Below, piece by piece: positions 9,623 through 18,227 of a DNA stretch of 64,000 bases (positions within the stretch are counted from its first letter, which is position 1; each line of letters opens with the position of its first letter). The DNA comes from Ryuthela nishihirai (lineage: Eukaryota > Arthropoda > Arachnida > Araneae > Heptathelidae): the NCBI GenBank assembly GCA_038380435.1, contig JAWZYU010000121.1:248001-312000 (forward strand), in the 5' to 3' direction. Both the position numbers and the translations under genes were made by a program. A model generated the notes under the pieces. The model searched no databases, was not told the DNA's origin, and saw only the letters and a list, made by a program, of their open reading frames with translations.

Positions 9623-10345
9623 ATGTCTTTTTACGTAACGCTACCCAGCGACAGTTCGCTGAAATATTTTCCCGAAAATAAGACGTCTCATTATATCACT
9701 AGACTCCCTAAACCCATAACATTAGAGGGTCAATGGGAAGTTGCCCTGGCAGAAATCATTTACCCTCATACTTGGTATAATGTTACTCCGTTTAATAATT
9801 TATTTGGATTTCACTTGGGAACAGGGGATATGTACGGTAGGCGGATACCTCCAGGAATGTATGAAACAGTCCCCGACCTGCTACGGGCTATGATTTTACC
9901 GTCGCTTAACGGAAAAATCAACGTGACGTATCATAAAGTCACCAAAAGAGTGAAAGTAGAAATTGTCAACAATGCCAAATTGGAACTTTATACAGGCTTA
10001 GCCGAAATGTTAGGTTTTGAGGCAGGTACTATTGTTCAAACGATGGAAGCACCCTACGTGGCAGACATGCAAACAGTTTACCCAGCGCTATTCGTTTACA
10101 CTGATCTCGCAGAAACTCAGATAGTAGGGGACGTCTTGGCTCCTTTATTACGCATCGTGAAGGTGAACGGTAAAGACGGAGAAATAATCAGTGCGCAGTA
10201 CGATTGACCTCACTATCTGCCGTTAATCAGAAACAATTTCCAAACTGTAGAAATCGTTATAAGGTCGAACACAGGTCATCTGATACCATTTGAACGAGGG
10301 AGAGTGTTGGTGAAACTTCATTTCCGACTGAAGCAGCTGTTTTAA
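9623..10345 (+). pseudogene. Minor capsid (penton-type) protein gene with one nonsense codon
   Basis: The ORF opens at ATG 9623 and reads 194 codons to TGA at 10205-10207. It then continues in the same frame for 45 more codons to TAA at 10343. The segment after the stop is collinear protein-like sequence (FERGRVLVKLHF), so the stop is an internal lesion. The N-terminus (SFYVTLPSDSS, then YITRLPKPITLEGQWEVAL) is typical of the single-jelly-roll minor capsid protein of Mavericks/adintoviruses, which forms the pentameric vertices. The TGA precedes a Pro codon and could come from CGA by CpG deamination. The right arm carries the same stop. Read-through is possible but has no support. Confidence 0.8.
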
Positions 10346-10354
10346 AAAAAAAAA

Positions 10355-10771
10355 ATGCACGTTCCTTACAAGTGTTGCACTAAACATTATGAGGACTATT
10401 ACGCAGCCCAAGTAGGTAATAGTCTGTCGTATTATCAAGGTCATCCATTACAGAGGGGATATGGTTTAGGAGGATTTTTTGGAGCTCTCTTTAAAGCTGC
10501 TGTGCCGTTATTAAAACAAGGAGCTAAAACTGTCGGTAAAGAAGCATTGCGAACAGGTATGAAGATAGCTGATGATGTTTTACGGGGTCAAAATCCCAAA
10601 AATGCTGCTAGACAGAGAATCAAGGAAGCTGGAAGGAAACTGGGGGAAAAAGCTTACATCAAAGCTAAAGAGATGATGGGGGCAGGCATTAAAAGGAAAC
10701 GAGGTCAGCCGAAACGTGTCATTTCTTCAAAGGCGAGAAGAGTGTTAGGACGTGACATATTCGATCCGTAA
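10355..10771 (+). CDS. Small basic virion core/membrane-active protein
   Basis: The product is 138 residues starting 9 bases after the minor capsid stop, just behind an A12 run. A Gly-rich amphipathic segment (GYGLGGFFGALFKAAVPLL, residues about 34-52) is followed by a Lys/Arg-rich region ending in KRKRGQPKR and SKARRVLGRD. This order, amphipathic helix then basic tail, resembles the minor core/membrane-lytic proteins encoded next to capsid genes in adintoviruses and adenoviruses; the exact role is inferred. Its stop overlaps the next ATG (TAATG). The right arm has only the first two-thirds. Confidence 0.7.
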   Translation: MHVPYKCCTKHYEDYYAAQVGNSLSYYQGHPLQRGYGLGGFFGALFKAAVPLLKQGAKTVGKEALRTGMKIADDVLRGQNPKNAARQRIKEAGRKLGEKAYIKAKEMMGAGIKRKRGQPKRVISSKARRVLGRDIFDP

Positions 10772-12093
10772 TGGCTTTTATTCATCGTGATTCGCTGAAG
10801 TGTGCTAAATCAGAACTCGACTTATTTGCTTTACCTCCCACACAGACCCTCATTGAAGCGGGACAGTGGGTTGAATATCACCACCTGGCTAACATCTACG
10901 ATGGAGGACCCTTAGAATTTCATGTATCTGGAAGCGGCGAGGAATACATTGATCTTTCCCAGACTATGCTCTATGTGAAAGCCAAGATAGTGAAAGCTCC
11001 CAATCTACCTCTAAAGAAAGATGAACTCGTCGGTCCAGCAAACCTGTGTTTGCATTCGCTCTTTTCCCAAATTGACGTATCGCTAAACGACCGCCTCGTA
11101 TCCAGTTCCAATAATACTTATCCTTACCGAGCTATGATTGAGACGCTGCTGAACCACGGTGAAGACAGTAAGAAGTCTCAGCTGACGTGTGAACTGTTTT
11201 ACAAAGATACAGCCGGATGTATGAGTGAGACAAACCCAGCAGAAGCAGGAAAACCAAATAAGGGTTTGCAACAGAGATGTCAATTAACAGATCAGAGTGC
11301 TATCGTCGATATGATAGGTACGCCACACTGCGATATATTCTTTCAAAACCGCCTGCTTTTAAATCTAGTGGATATAAAAATCAAACTGATCCGCAGCAAA
11401 GACCCCTTTTGTCTACTGTCATCTTCTGCCACTCCAGATTACAAAGTCATGCTAGAACATGCATCGCTTTTCATACGCAAAGTAAAAGTCAGTCCAGGTG
11501 TGTCGCTAGGACATGCAAAAGCCTTAGAGAAAGACTCAGCGAAATATCCCATAGACCGTGTTCTTTGTAAAACATATTCTGTACCCCAAGGTAATATGTC
11601 AATGATACAAGACAATGTATTCCTGGGACAGATGCCTAATCGCATAGTCATTGGTTGCGTGGATAACGATGCTTTTAATGGTACTTAGAGCAAAAATCCT
11701 TTCGAATTCAAACATTATCATCTGAACTTTATAGGCGTATACGTGGACGGCCACCCAGTTCCCTACAAAGCACTAGAACCCAACTTTAAAGAAGGAAATT
11801 GGATACGAGCTTATCATAGTTTATTTCTGGGGACGGAAAAAGCAGGCCAAGACCGAGGTATTCAAATAAGTCGCGACGAATATTATCAAGGTTACACGTT
11901 GTATGCTTTCGATCTTTCCCCAGATCTCTGCGACGGAGGGCACATGAACTTATTACGACAAGGAAATTTAAGACTCGAATTGAAATTCGCAGTACCGCTG
12001 CAACAAACTATTTCCATCGTTGTCTATGCAGAATTTCAGAACATCATAGAAATAAATAAATCAAGAAATATCTTATTTGATTTTTCGTCATGA
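10771..12093 (+). pseudogene. Major capsid protein (double jelly-roll) gene with one nonsense codon
   Basis: The frame runs 441 codons from ATG 10771 to TGA 12091-12093, interrupted only by TAG at 11686-11688. The N-terminal part (IYDGGPLEFHVSGSGEEYIDL, cited in part) and the later VDGHPVPYKALEPNF are characteristic of the hexon-like major capsid protein of Mavericks/adintoviruses. Position between core protein and protease also fits. It is unique to the central segment, so only one copy exists. The single stop would truncate it to 305 residues and remove much of the second jelly roll. No other frameshift was seen, which suggests a recent lesion. Confidence 0.85.
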
Positions 12094-12572
12094 ATGCCCT
12101 CCAACTCAACAGAATCCTGAAGAGAGATCCTTACGTGAGAACGACATTTCTCGGCGTATTTCCAGCAGACGGTTTAAAGAGAAGATTGCCCTATTACCCA
12201 GCATCCCTCATTGTGAATGTAGATCCTCGGAATAAGCCTGGAAGTCATTGGATGGCTCTATATTTTCCCAATCCTTATACAGTAGAATTCTTTGATTCAT
12301 TTGGAAATCCTCCTAATTATTTTAATGGACCTATTTTAAACTATGTATCGCGGTTCCAGACTATTGTATTTAATGACGTTATCCTGCAAAGTGACGAAAC
12401 TGGTGTGTGTGGTCAATATTGTATATTTTTCTTAACCCACCGTTGTCGTGGAAAATCAATGTTTTCTATCATAACTTTGTTTAATGTAAATCGTCATTGG
12501 AACGATAGACAAGTTTATCGCTATGTAAAAAAAACATATCCTTTAAATGTACCTTTCTATATGCCAAAATAA
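12090..12572 (+). CDS. Adenain-type maturation protease
   Basis: The product is 160 residues. The ATG overlaps the major capsid stop (ATGA). The papain/ULP-like C5 family signature is visible: His in GSHWMALYF (H53), acidic residue in VEFFDSFG (D69), Gln Q100 and Cys C107 in LQSDETGVCGQYC. Such proteases cleave virion precursor proteins during maturation. The frame looks intact. AATAAA at 12568-12573 overlaps the stop codon and probably serves the rightward capsid transcripts. Confidence 0.88.
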   Translation: MNALQLNRILKRDPYVRTTFLGVFPADGLKRRLPYYPASLIVNVDPRNKPGSHWMALYFPNPYTVEFFDSFGNPPNYFNGPILNYVSRFQTIVFNDVILQSDETGVCGQYCIFFLTHRCRGKSMFSIITLFNVNRHWNDRQVYRYVKKTYPLNVPFYMPK

Positions 12573-12771
12573 AAAATTTTTAAGTGTAAAATAATTTGAC
12601 AGACTCCTATTTTTTAATACACAAACATATATTTTATTCGGAAGAAAATCTTAAAAACTAGTTACAGTTCATCACATGGTGAGCCAAATCGGAGAAACAT
12701 TCACAGATTTATAATATTTATTTTTGATGAGGGTTTTTGGAAAATTTATATCTTTTAACACATTATCAAAC
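12573..12771. other. Convergent intergenic region of the Maverick
   Basis: Rightward capsid genes and leftward genes converge here. It is AT-rich, holding the 3' ends of both transcript groups. On the minus strand AATAAA lies near 12806 inside the end of the next gene. Confidence 0.5.
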
Positions 12772-13230
12772 TCAGCATAACCTATGGGTTTTACACTTTT
12801 TTTTATTCCGCAATAGGTTATCTATTAAATCCACAATATTCGAACCCTTCACAGTCCTATCTCTAATTTTTAACTCTCCATTAGGAGTCCAACTCACAAC
12901 ATTACTTTTATCTAAAATACTCATAATATGTGAAGCATTTTTTTTGAAGTTTTTAGGAACAGTATCCGTTACTAATTTTAATACATCGTTCTCGACGTTC
13001 TGAAGTGAATCTAATTGTACAGTAAAATCTGGAACATTACTTATATCGTGAGTGACATTTATATATTTCTGCAATACTTGATTGTATAAGACGATTTTTT
13101 CAGAATCGGTTATTTTACGATTTAAAATATCTTTCATTTCGCGGTCCAATTGCGATAACTGTTCCTCAGATGGGGAATGACGCGATAACCTTTCTTCAGG
13201 CACCAACACAAGTTTTCTACTATACTCCAT
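12772..13230 (-). CDS. Maverick accessory protein, 152 residues
   Basis: The protein is charged and mostly helical, starting MEYSRKLVLVPEERL. A middle segment, QLDREMKDILNRKITDSEKIVLYNQVL (cited in part), could form a coiled coil. Proteins with this N-terminus recur beside the ATPase/capsid genes of Maverick elements, as I recall; function unknown. The ATG lies inside the last 11 bases of the upstream gene (13220-13555), so both probably share one transcript. The C-terminus is Lys-rich (RNKKKCKTHRLC). Confidence 0.65.
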   Translation of the reverse strand: MEYSRKLVLVPEERLSRHSPSEEQLSQLDREMKDILNRKITDSEKIVLYNQVLQKYINVTHDISNVPDFTVQLDSLQNVENDVLKLVTDTVPKNFKKNASHIMSILDKSNVVSWTPNGELKIRDRTVKGSNIVDLIDNLLRNKKKCKTHRLC

Positions 13231-13555
13231 TTCTACTGAGTAAGGAAGTGATAACGAATAATGCAGCTGGCACTAATACGCTAAGGAATCCCCCTTTCTG
13301 TACTAATAATCTACGCTTCTTATAGAGGGGAACTGTCTTATCAGCCAGTTTTCTTATAGACCTCTTATGCGGCTGCAATTTTATCTTCTGATTCCTAGTT
13401 AACTTAACATTCCCTTTTAAAACGTTTAAACAACATTCACATAGAATTTTAATGACCCCGTTTGGCGTCTTTCTCAACATTTCCGTGCGCATGCGCGGTT
13501 TACAAATGCCTAACAGCCGTAGCTGTTCTAAATGAGCCTCTGTACACTTGGCCAT
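13220..13555 (-). CDS. Maverick accessory protein, 111 residues, hydrophobic C-terminus
   Basis: The N-terminal half is helical with two close cysteines (CECCLNVL). A basic middle follows (RNQKIKLQPHKRSIRKLADK, then KKRRLLVQKGG), and the last ~20 residues are hydrophobic (FLSVLVPAALFVITSLL). Basic body plus hydrophobic end suggests a small virion protein contacting DNA and membrane or capsid, which is inference. A TATA/initiator pair lies just upstream. It overlaps the next gene by 11 bases. Confidence 0.65.
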   Translation of the reverse strand: MAKCTEAHLEQLRLLGICKPRMRTEMLRKTPNGVIKILCECCLNVLKGNVKLTRNQKIKLQPHKRSIRKLADKTVPLYKKRRLLVQKGGFLSVLVPAALFVITSLLSRNGV

Positions 13556-13565
13556 TCTCTCTCTG

Positions 13566-13600
13566 AATGATTAATCTTAACTATGGATTAATCTTAAATA
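13566..13600 (-). promoter_or_regulatory. TATA/initiator pair for the 111-residue accessory gene
   Basis: On the minus strand TATTTAAG (13593-13600) is followed about 32 bp later by TCATT (13566-13570), 11 bases before the ATG at 13555. Confidence 0.55.
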
Positions 13601-13670
13601 GCCTCCTTTAGATTAAATATTTTCTAAACAGCAAAAAATTGGAATGTTACACAGTAAAATAACTGAGTCT

Positions 13671-14142
13671 TTACAAGTCCTTAGAAGAATGACGCTCTAA
13701 CCACTTAGACAGCAATAAAACTTTTCGTGCAGCACAATGAGCAGTATCGTGATATCTGCACTCGTATTCATAACAACGGCCTAAATCGTTTATATTAGGG
13801 ACCCCCAGACATTCTAAATTATAACAATTTTTGTTGATACAACATTTTACATTTGCTCAAACCTTTGGCCTAAAACACGTCATAGGTTAAACTGAGTTGA
13901 GTCATAAGGGTATACATTTCAGTATAAGGCCTATTACCCTGATTCCAATACAAATGATGCAAATTTTCTGTCGTCCAGTCACATGTTATCCTATCTTTAA
14001 ATAACAATTCATTCCAATTATAGGGAGGTTTAAAAAGAAAATTTTGCATCCATTGTACATCTGATACACAAAAACTAAATTCTTTTACAATAAATTTACC
14101 GTCCTGAAGCTGAAAGCCTTCTGCATCTAATATAACTGACAT
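13671..14142 (-). pseudogene. Maverick accessory gene, broken (stop and frameshift)
   Basis: The first 90 codons (MSVILDAEGFQLQDGKFIVKE, cited in part) include FLFKPPYNWNELL and the WTTENLHHLYW region. They run into TAG at 13870-13872. About 30 bases on, another frame continues with a Cys/His-rich tail (CCINKNCYNLECLG, then CYEYECRYHDTAHCAARK) to a stop at 13671. The pattern (N-terminal globular part plus Cys/His tail) is a small accessory protein I recall from many Mavericks; function unknown. At least two lesions, one stop and one frameshift, lie between 13835 and 13872. Confidence 0.7.
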
Positions 14143-14146
14143 ATTG

Positions 14147-14182
14147 ACTGAGGGGATCAGAAAAGAATGACGTCTTTATATA
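14147..14182 (-). promoter_or_regulatory. TATA/initiator pair for the Cys/His-tail accessory gene
   Basis: On the minus strand TATATAAAG (14174-14182) is followed by TCAGT (14147-14151), with the start A about 31 bp after TATAAA and just ahead of the ATG at 14142. ATTGG, an inverted CCAAT motif, lies a little further upstream near 14213. Confidence 0.65.
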
Positions 14183-14224
14183 TTTTACAATGGACTGGTA
14201 GTCTGATCTAACCAATGAAAAACT

Positions 14225-14842
14225 TTACCTTGGTTGATAGACATAATTTACTTCCCCGTGGAATATATTTGTTCTCAGACGCATATCCTCTGGAGTTTCC
14301 ATGCGAAGATCCACAAATAAATAATGATAAGGACGTCGGGTGGCATCAGCATAGACTTCCATGAAGAATTTGGTTTTACCGGGATACAGCTGCCTCGCAA
14401 GGTGATTAATCTGGCTGATATCTCTCCTGGAATTAAATAAACATAAATAATGAGCGTTGAGTGAAATATCGCGCATCTCTTTACCTTTATGAAAAATATT
14501 TTGCACTATGAAAATAACAGACAGATTTTTATGATGGCTACCCTTTGTAAAGAGATGGGTTAGCCTCTTATCACTACCACATTCACTCATTAAATCATCA
14601 ATCACAAAAACAGTACTATCTCCTAAATAGTCATTATAGTTAGTAGGTAATCCTTCCACGAACGTCACGTCAGGCATCTCGTCGTATAGAGGTTGATACA
14701 TGCCGTAAAACCACACAATTTTTTCAGGTTGGGGCTTCATGAGCTTACTGTGTAATAATTTAGAAACAAAACGTGATTTTCCACTGCCAGTAGGACCTGC
14801 AACAAGAGCTGTAAAAGGATGATGTAAATGAGGCAACTCCAT
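14225..14842 (-). CDS. FtsK/A32-type genome-packaging ATPase
   Basis: The product is 205 residues. The Walker A motif GPTGSGKS lies at residues 16-23 and Walker B VFVIDDL at 78-84. A conserved QN (114-115) sits at the end of the following strand (VIFIVQN). This compact ATPase is the HerA/FtsK-superfamily enzyme that pumps DNA into the capsid in Mavericks, adintoviruses and related viruses. The frame is intact. Its own TATA/initiator pair lies at 14850-14884, between it and the polymerase stop. Confidence 0.88.
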   Translation of the reverse strand: MELPHLHHPFTALVAGPTGSGKSRFVSKLLHSKLMKPQPEKIVWFYGMYQPLYDEMPDVTFVEGLPTNYNDYLGDSTVFVIDDLMSECGSDKRLTHLFTKGSHHKNLSVIFIVQNIFHKGKEMRDISLNAHYLCLFNSRRDISQINHLARQLYPGKTKFFMEVYADATRRPYHYLFVDLRMETPEDMRLRTNIFHGEVNYVYQPR

Positions 14843-14849
14843 CTTTCAC

Positions 14850-14884
14850 ACTGATACAGAAAAATAGAAACAGTTTAATAAATA
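14850..14884 (-). promoter_or_regulatory. TATA/initiator pair for the ATPase gene
   Basis: On the minus strand TATTTATTAAA (14874-14884) precedes TCAGT (14850-14854) with about 32 bp from TATA to the start A, 10 bases before the ATPase ATG. Confidence 0.6.
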
Positions 14885-14889
14885 CCTTC

Positions 14890-15966
14890 TTAATAGCCGA
14901 AGGGGATGGTGTCCAGATCCGGAAGGATACAGCGCTTGTCGTACACAACTCTGTAATCCTTCTTCTCCTCCCGGTTAATCACCTTTCGGCGCTTGGCATC
15001 CCTGGTAATCTTTCTAGGATTGACGGTTGTGAGCACTTGTGGCGTATCCAGGTTCTTTACCAGCTGGGTCAAGCTGTCGAAATTCAGAATCAGGGAGTTT
15101 GTATAATTTAAGGTAAACCCCCTGATTTTGCAGCAGGTCTTTCCTTTAGCCGTCTTGTACGCATAATTTTTTGCTCCTCCACTGATAAAGCTGATGATGT
15201 GGTCTCCTTCATCTAATTCATTTGTGAATTCCCCTAGGTAATTACCAATAGCGGGATCGTTTGTACCATCACTAATGTATATGATGGAATCAGTGTCGTA
15301 GTAGCAGACAGCCTGACCCAACTTCTCCAGCTCTCTGTACAGCCTCAGTCTGGCATGGGCTGTGGTAAAAGCAGCTATAAAAACATTTGTCTGGTCCCTC
15401 TGGCTGATGAATTCCTGCTTATACTTCCAACTAATGGCTCTAACTCCTCAGTTGGAAGATACATATCCTTAACCTGTATAAAAAAAAATGAAATTTTTAT
15501 CAAACACTAAACACAAGAAAAATACTTTTTTAAATAGAAACTTTTTTTGAGAAAACTTTTCCTTAACAAAAAATAAAATTTTTATCAAACACTAAACACA
15601 AGAAAATTTTGTTTTAAAACTTTTTTTAAGAAAACTTTTCCTTAACGAAAATTAAATTTTTATCAAACACTAAACACAAGAAAAATACTTTTTTAAATAA
15701 AACTTTTCTTACCTCTACTGTAGGATTTGTTAGCAGCTTGTTGAAGGAAGCAAGGTCGGCGACGAATGTTATCTGATCCTTATTTTCCTTCATTCCAAAA
15801 CGTCCCCAAAAACTGTTCAGGCACGTCTTGGCACATTGGCGTCGTCCTTTATTTATTTCAATGCAGCCAGGGTTCAGTTGCACTCCTTCTCGTCGAGAAT
15901 AATTTTGGATGTAGGCGGATTTTTCTTCATCAGAATGGCAATCCACAGGCCAACCAGATGACTCCT
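14890..15966 (-). pseudogene. Protein-primed DNA polymerase B, C-terminal fragment
   Basis: Two exon-like blocks remain. 15713-15966 encodes motif B (AKTCLNSFWGRFG). 14890-15473 encodes motif C (YYDTDSII), the GAKNYAYK motif and a Lys/Arg-rich C-terminus ending PDLDTIPFGY. A 239-bp interval with GT-AG ends separates them. Within the second block the frame is shifted once near 15445-15460. Everything upstream, meaning the exonuclease domain, motif A and most of the palm, has been replaced by the right inverted arm, which begins at about 15967. The gene would normally copy the element's linear genome from a terminal protein; this remnant cannot. Confidence 0.85.
15474..15712 (-). other. Probable intron in the polymerase gene, with internal repeats
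   Basis: The donor GAG|GTAAGA is at the 15713/15712 boundary. The acceptor, a T-run followed by ATACAG|GTT, is at 15474/15473. The interval contains three copies of AATTTTTATCAAACACTAAA followed by CACAAGAAAA at about 15491, 15577 and 15654. Stops in the retained frame make translation through it unlikely. Confidence 0.65.
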
Positions 15967-16241
15967 GCTTCCTTGATTCTCTGTCTAGCAGCATTTTTGG
16001 GATTTTGACCCCGTAAAACATCATCAGCTATCTTCATACCTGTTCGCAATGCTTCTTTACCGACAGTTTTAGCTCCTTGTTTTAATAACGGCACAGCAGC
16101 TTTAAAGAGAGCTCCAAAAAATCCTCCTAAACCATATCCCCTCTGTAATGGATGACCTTGATAATACGACAGACCATTACCTACTTGGGCTGCGTAATAG
16201 TCCTCATAATGTTTAGTGCAACACTTGTAAGGAACGTGCAT
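15967..16241 (-). pseudogene. Core protein gene, truncated right-arm copy
   Basis: The first ~91 codons match the left copy exactly in sense, including the amphipathic segment. The reading frame then runs across the arm boundary into antisense-fused polymerase exon sequence and stops at about 15930. The basic C-terminal part is lost. Confidence 0.8.
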
Positions 16242-16248
16242 TTTTTTT

Positions 16249-16971
16249 TTAAAACAGCTGCTTCAGTCGGAAATGAAGTTTCACCAACACTCTCCCTCGT
16301 TCAAATGGTATCAGATGACCTGTGTTCGACCTTATAACGATTTCTACAGTTTGGAAATTGTTTCTGATTAACGGCAGATAGTGAGGTCAATCGTACTGCG
16401 CACTGATTATTTCTCCGTCTTTACCGTTCACCTTCACGATGCGTAATAAAGGAGCCAAGACGTCCCCTACTATCTGAGTTTCTGCGAGATCAGTGTAAAC
16501 GAATAGCGCTGGGTAAACTGTTTGCATGTCTGCCACGTAGGGTGCTTCCATCGTTTGAACAATAGTACCTGCCTCAAAACCTAACATTTCGGCTAAGCCT
16601 GTATAAAGTTCCAATTTGGCATTGTTGACAATTTCTACTTTCACTCTTTTGGTGACTTTATGATACGTCACGTTGATTTTTCCGTTAAGCGACGGTAAAA
16701 TCATAGCCCGTAGCAGGTCGGGGACTGTTTCATACATTCCTGGAGGTATCCGCCTACCGTACATATCCCCTGTTCCCAAGTGAAATCCAAATAAATTATT
16801 AAACGGAGTAACATTATACCAAGTATGAGGGTAAATGATTTCTGCCAGGGCAACTTCCCATTGACCCTCTAATGTTATGGGTTTAGGGAGTCTAGTGATA
16901 TAATGAGACGTCTTATTTTCGGGAAAATATTTCAGCGAACTGTCGCTGGGTAGCGTTACGTAAAAAGACAT
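16249..16971 (-). pseudogene. Minor capsid gene, right-arm copy
   Basis: Identical in layout to the left copy, including the internal TGA (16387-16389). The shared lesion shows that the nonsense mutation predates the arm duplication or was spread by gene conversion. Confidence 0.8.
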
Positions 16972-17005
16972 AATTTATATTGAATGATTCTCGATACCTC
17001 TCTAT

Positions 17006-18068
17006 TTATAGGGGTGCCATATCACGGGCAGGTATCCAAGTGTTGAATTTGATTGGATATCCTTTGAATTTGACGAAGTATTCCACTTTTCCTTTACGAC
17101 GCCTCTTTTTAATTATTTTCTCCACTGGATAATAAAGATTTTTCTTTATTTTTTGTAATTCCTGTTCGTAAAACGTTCCTTTTATCACGTCTCCCATAAG
17201 ATGCTTAATTCTGTAGACTGGTGGCGTTCTGGGTAGTCGTTTGTCAACGACAAAGATTTCTTCTGTCCAGTTAGCCTCGTACCCTTTCGAAAAATGTAGT
17301 TTAGATTTCACAATGCGTATGGTATCCCCCACCTGAAATTTATAATTGGGGTTTTGCGGACACCACACATTGTCATACAGAGTTTTCCACACGCGACTCT
17401 CGTTTTCACGTGATACCAAAACGGGTTTCATTTTTATGCTACGGTGATAGGTGTGATTATAACTGTGCAATAGCTGGTCTATCACATCGACGTAGCGATT
17501 CGTATTTTTCTCTGTGAAATATTTCCACATTTTTGTTTTTAACGTACGATTGAATCGTTCTACTATGCTAGCTTTGATTTCGTTATGAGTAGTGAAAAAT
17601 TCAACCCCCTGTGCTTTTAAGATACTTTTGAAACACTCGGTTAGTGAATTCTGTCCCCTTATCTGTTTGTAATTTCTGAGGCTTTCTTTCGTGAAATATT
17701 TTTTGAAAGGCTTTTGTGATCAGTTGCCCCGATTTCTGTTTTAAAGGGACTGCCCATGCGTATTTCAAAAGCACGTCTATACATGTCAGTAAATATTTGT
17801 AGTCGTCATTATGTTTACTAAGAGATGACAAATCTACCAGATCTGCCTGAAATTGTTCATCTTTACACCCCACTATCACTCTGTTCTTGAGAAACCGATG
17901 CTTCACGGGTTTGTGAATAGTGTAAGCTTCCTTCCCCCTCAACCATTCCGCTATTTTTGCCTTCTTCAGTTTCCCGTCCCTTTCTTTTACAGCACGATAT
18001 AAAGCATCCACCCCAGCATAACTTGCGGGCTGTGCTGGGTCTTGATACAGAGACTTGAGAACGTTCAT
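17006..18068 (-). pseudogene. Integrase, right-arm copy with 1-bp frameshift
   Basis: It matches the left integrase except for one extra T in a TCTTAAAA run near 17622, between the second Asp and the catalytic Glu, plus two missense changes. The shift separates the frame into 17601-18068 and 17006-17530. This is the only break distinguishing it from the left copy. Confidence 0.88.
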
Positions 18069-18227
18069 TACAGCAAACGATATTAATACTTTCAATGCTA
18101 ACCTTAAAATTCATGTTAACTACACGAAGAAAGAAATCACAATGACATAAATATCAGAGAGACATTCATATTTATTAACATGGAAAATTAACACTTATTT
18201 TTGCAATAGAATAACATTAAGGTCATA

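Larger units (their letters stand above)
6633..10629 (+). repeat. Left inverted arm (3997 bp)
   Basis: The arm contains the subterminal repeats, the PC4-like gene, integrase, minor capsid gene and the first two-thirds of the core protein gene. It aligns base for base, inverted, to 15967-20062. Homology stops inside the core gene at the GGAAGC near 10624-10629. The length difference of 99 bp is fully explained by one extra 100-bp repeat and a 1-bp insertion in the right arm, minus a 2-bp shorter A-run there. Confidence 0.95.
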
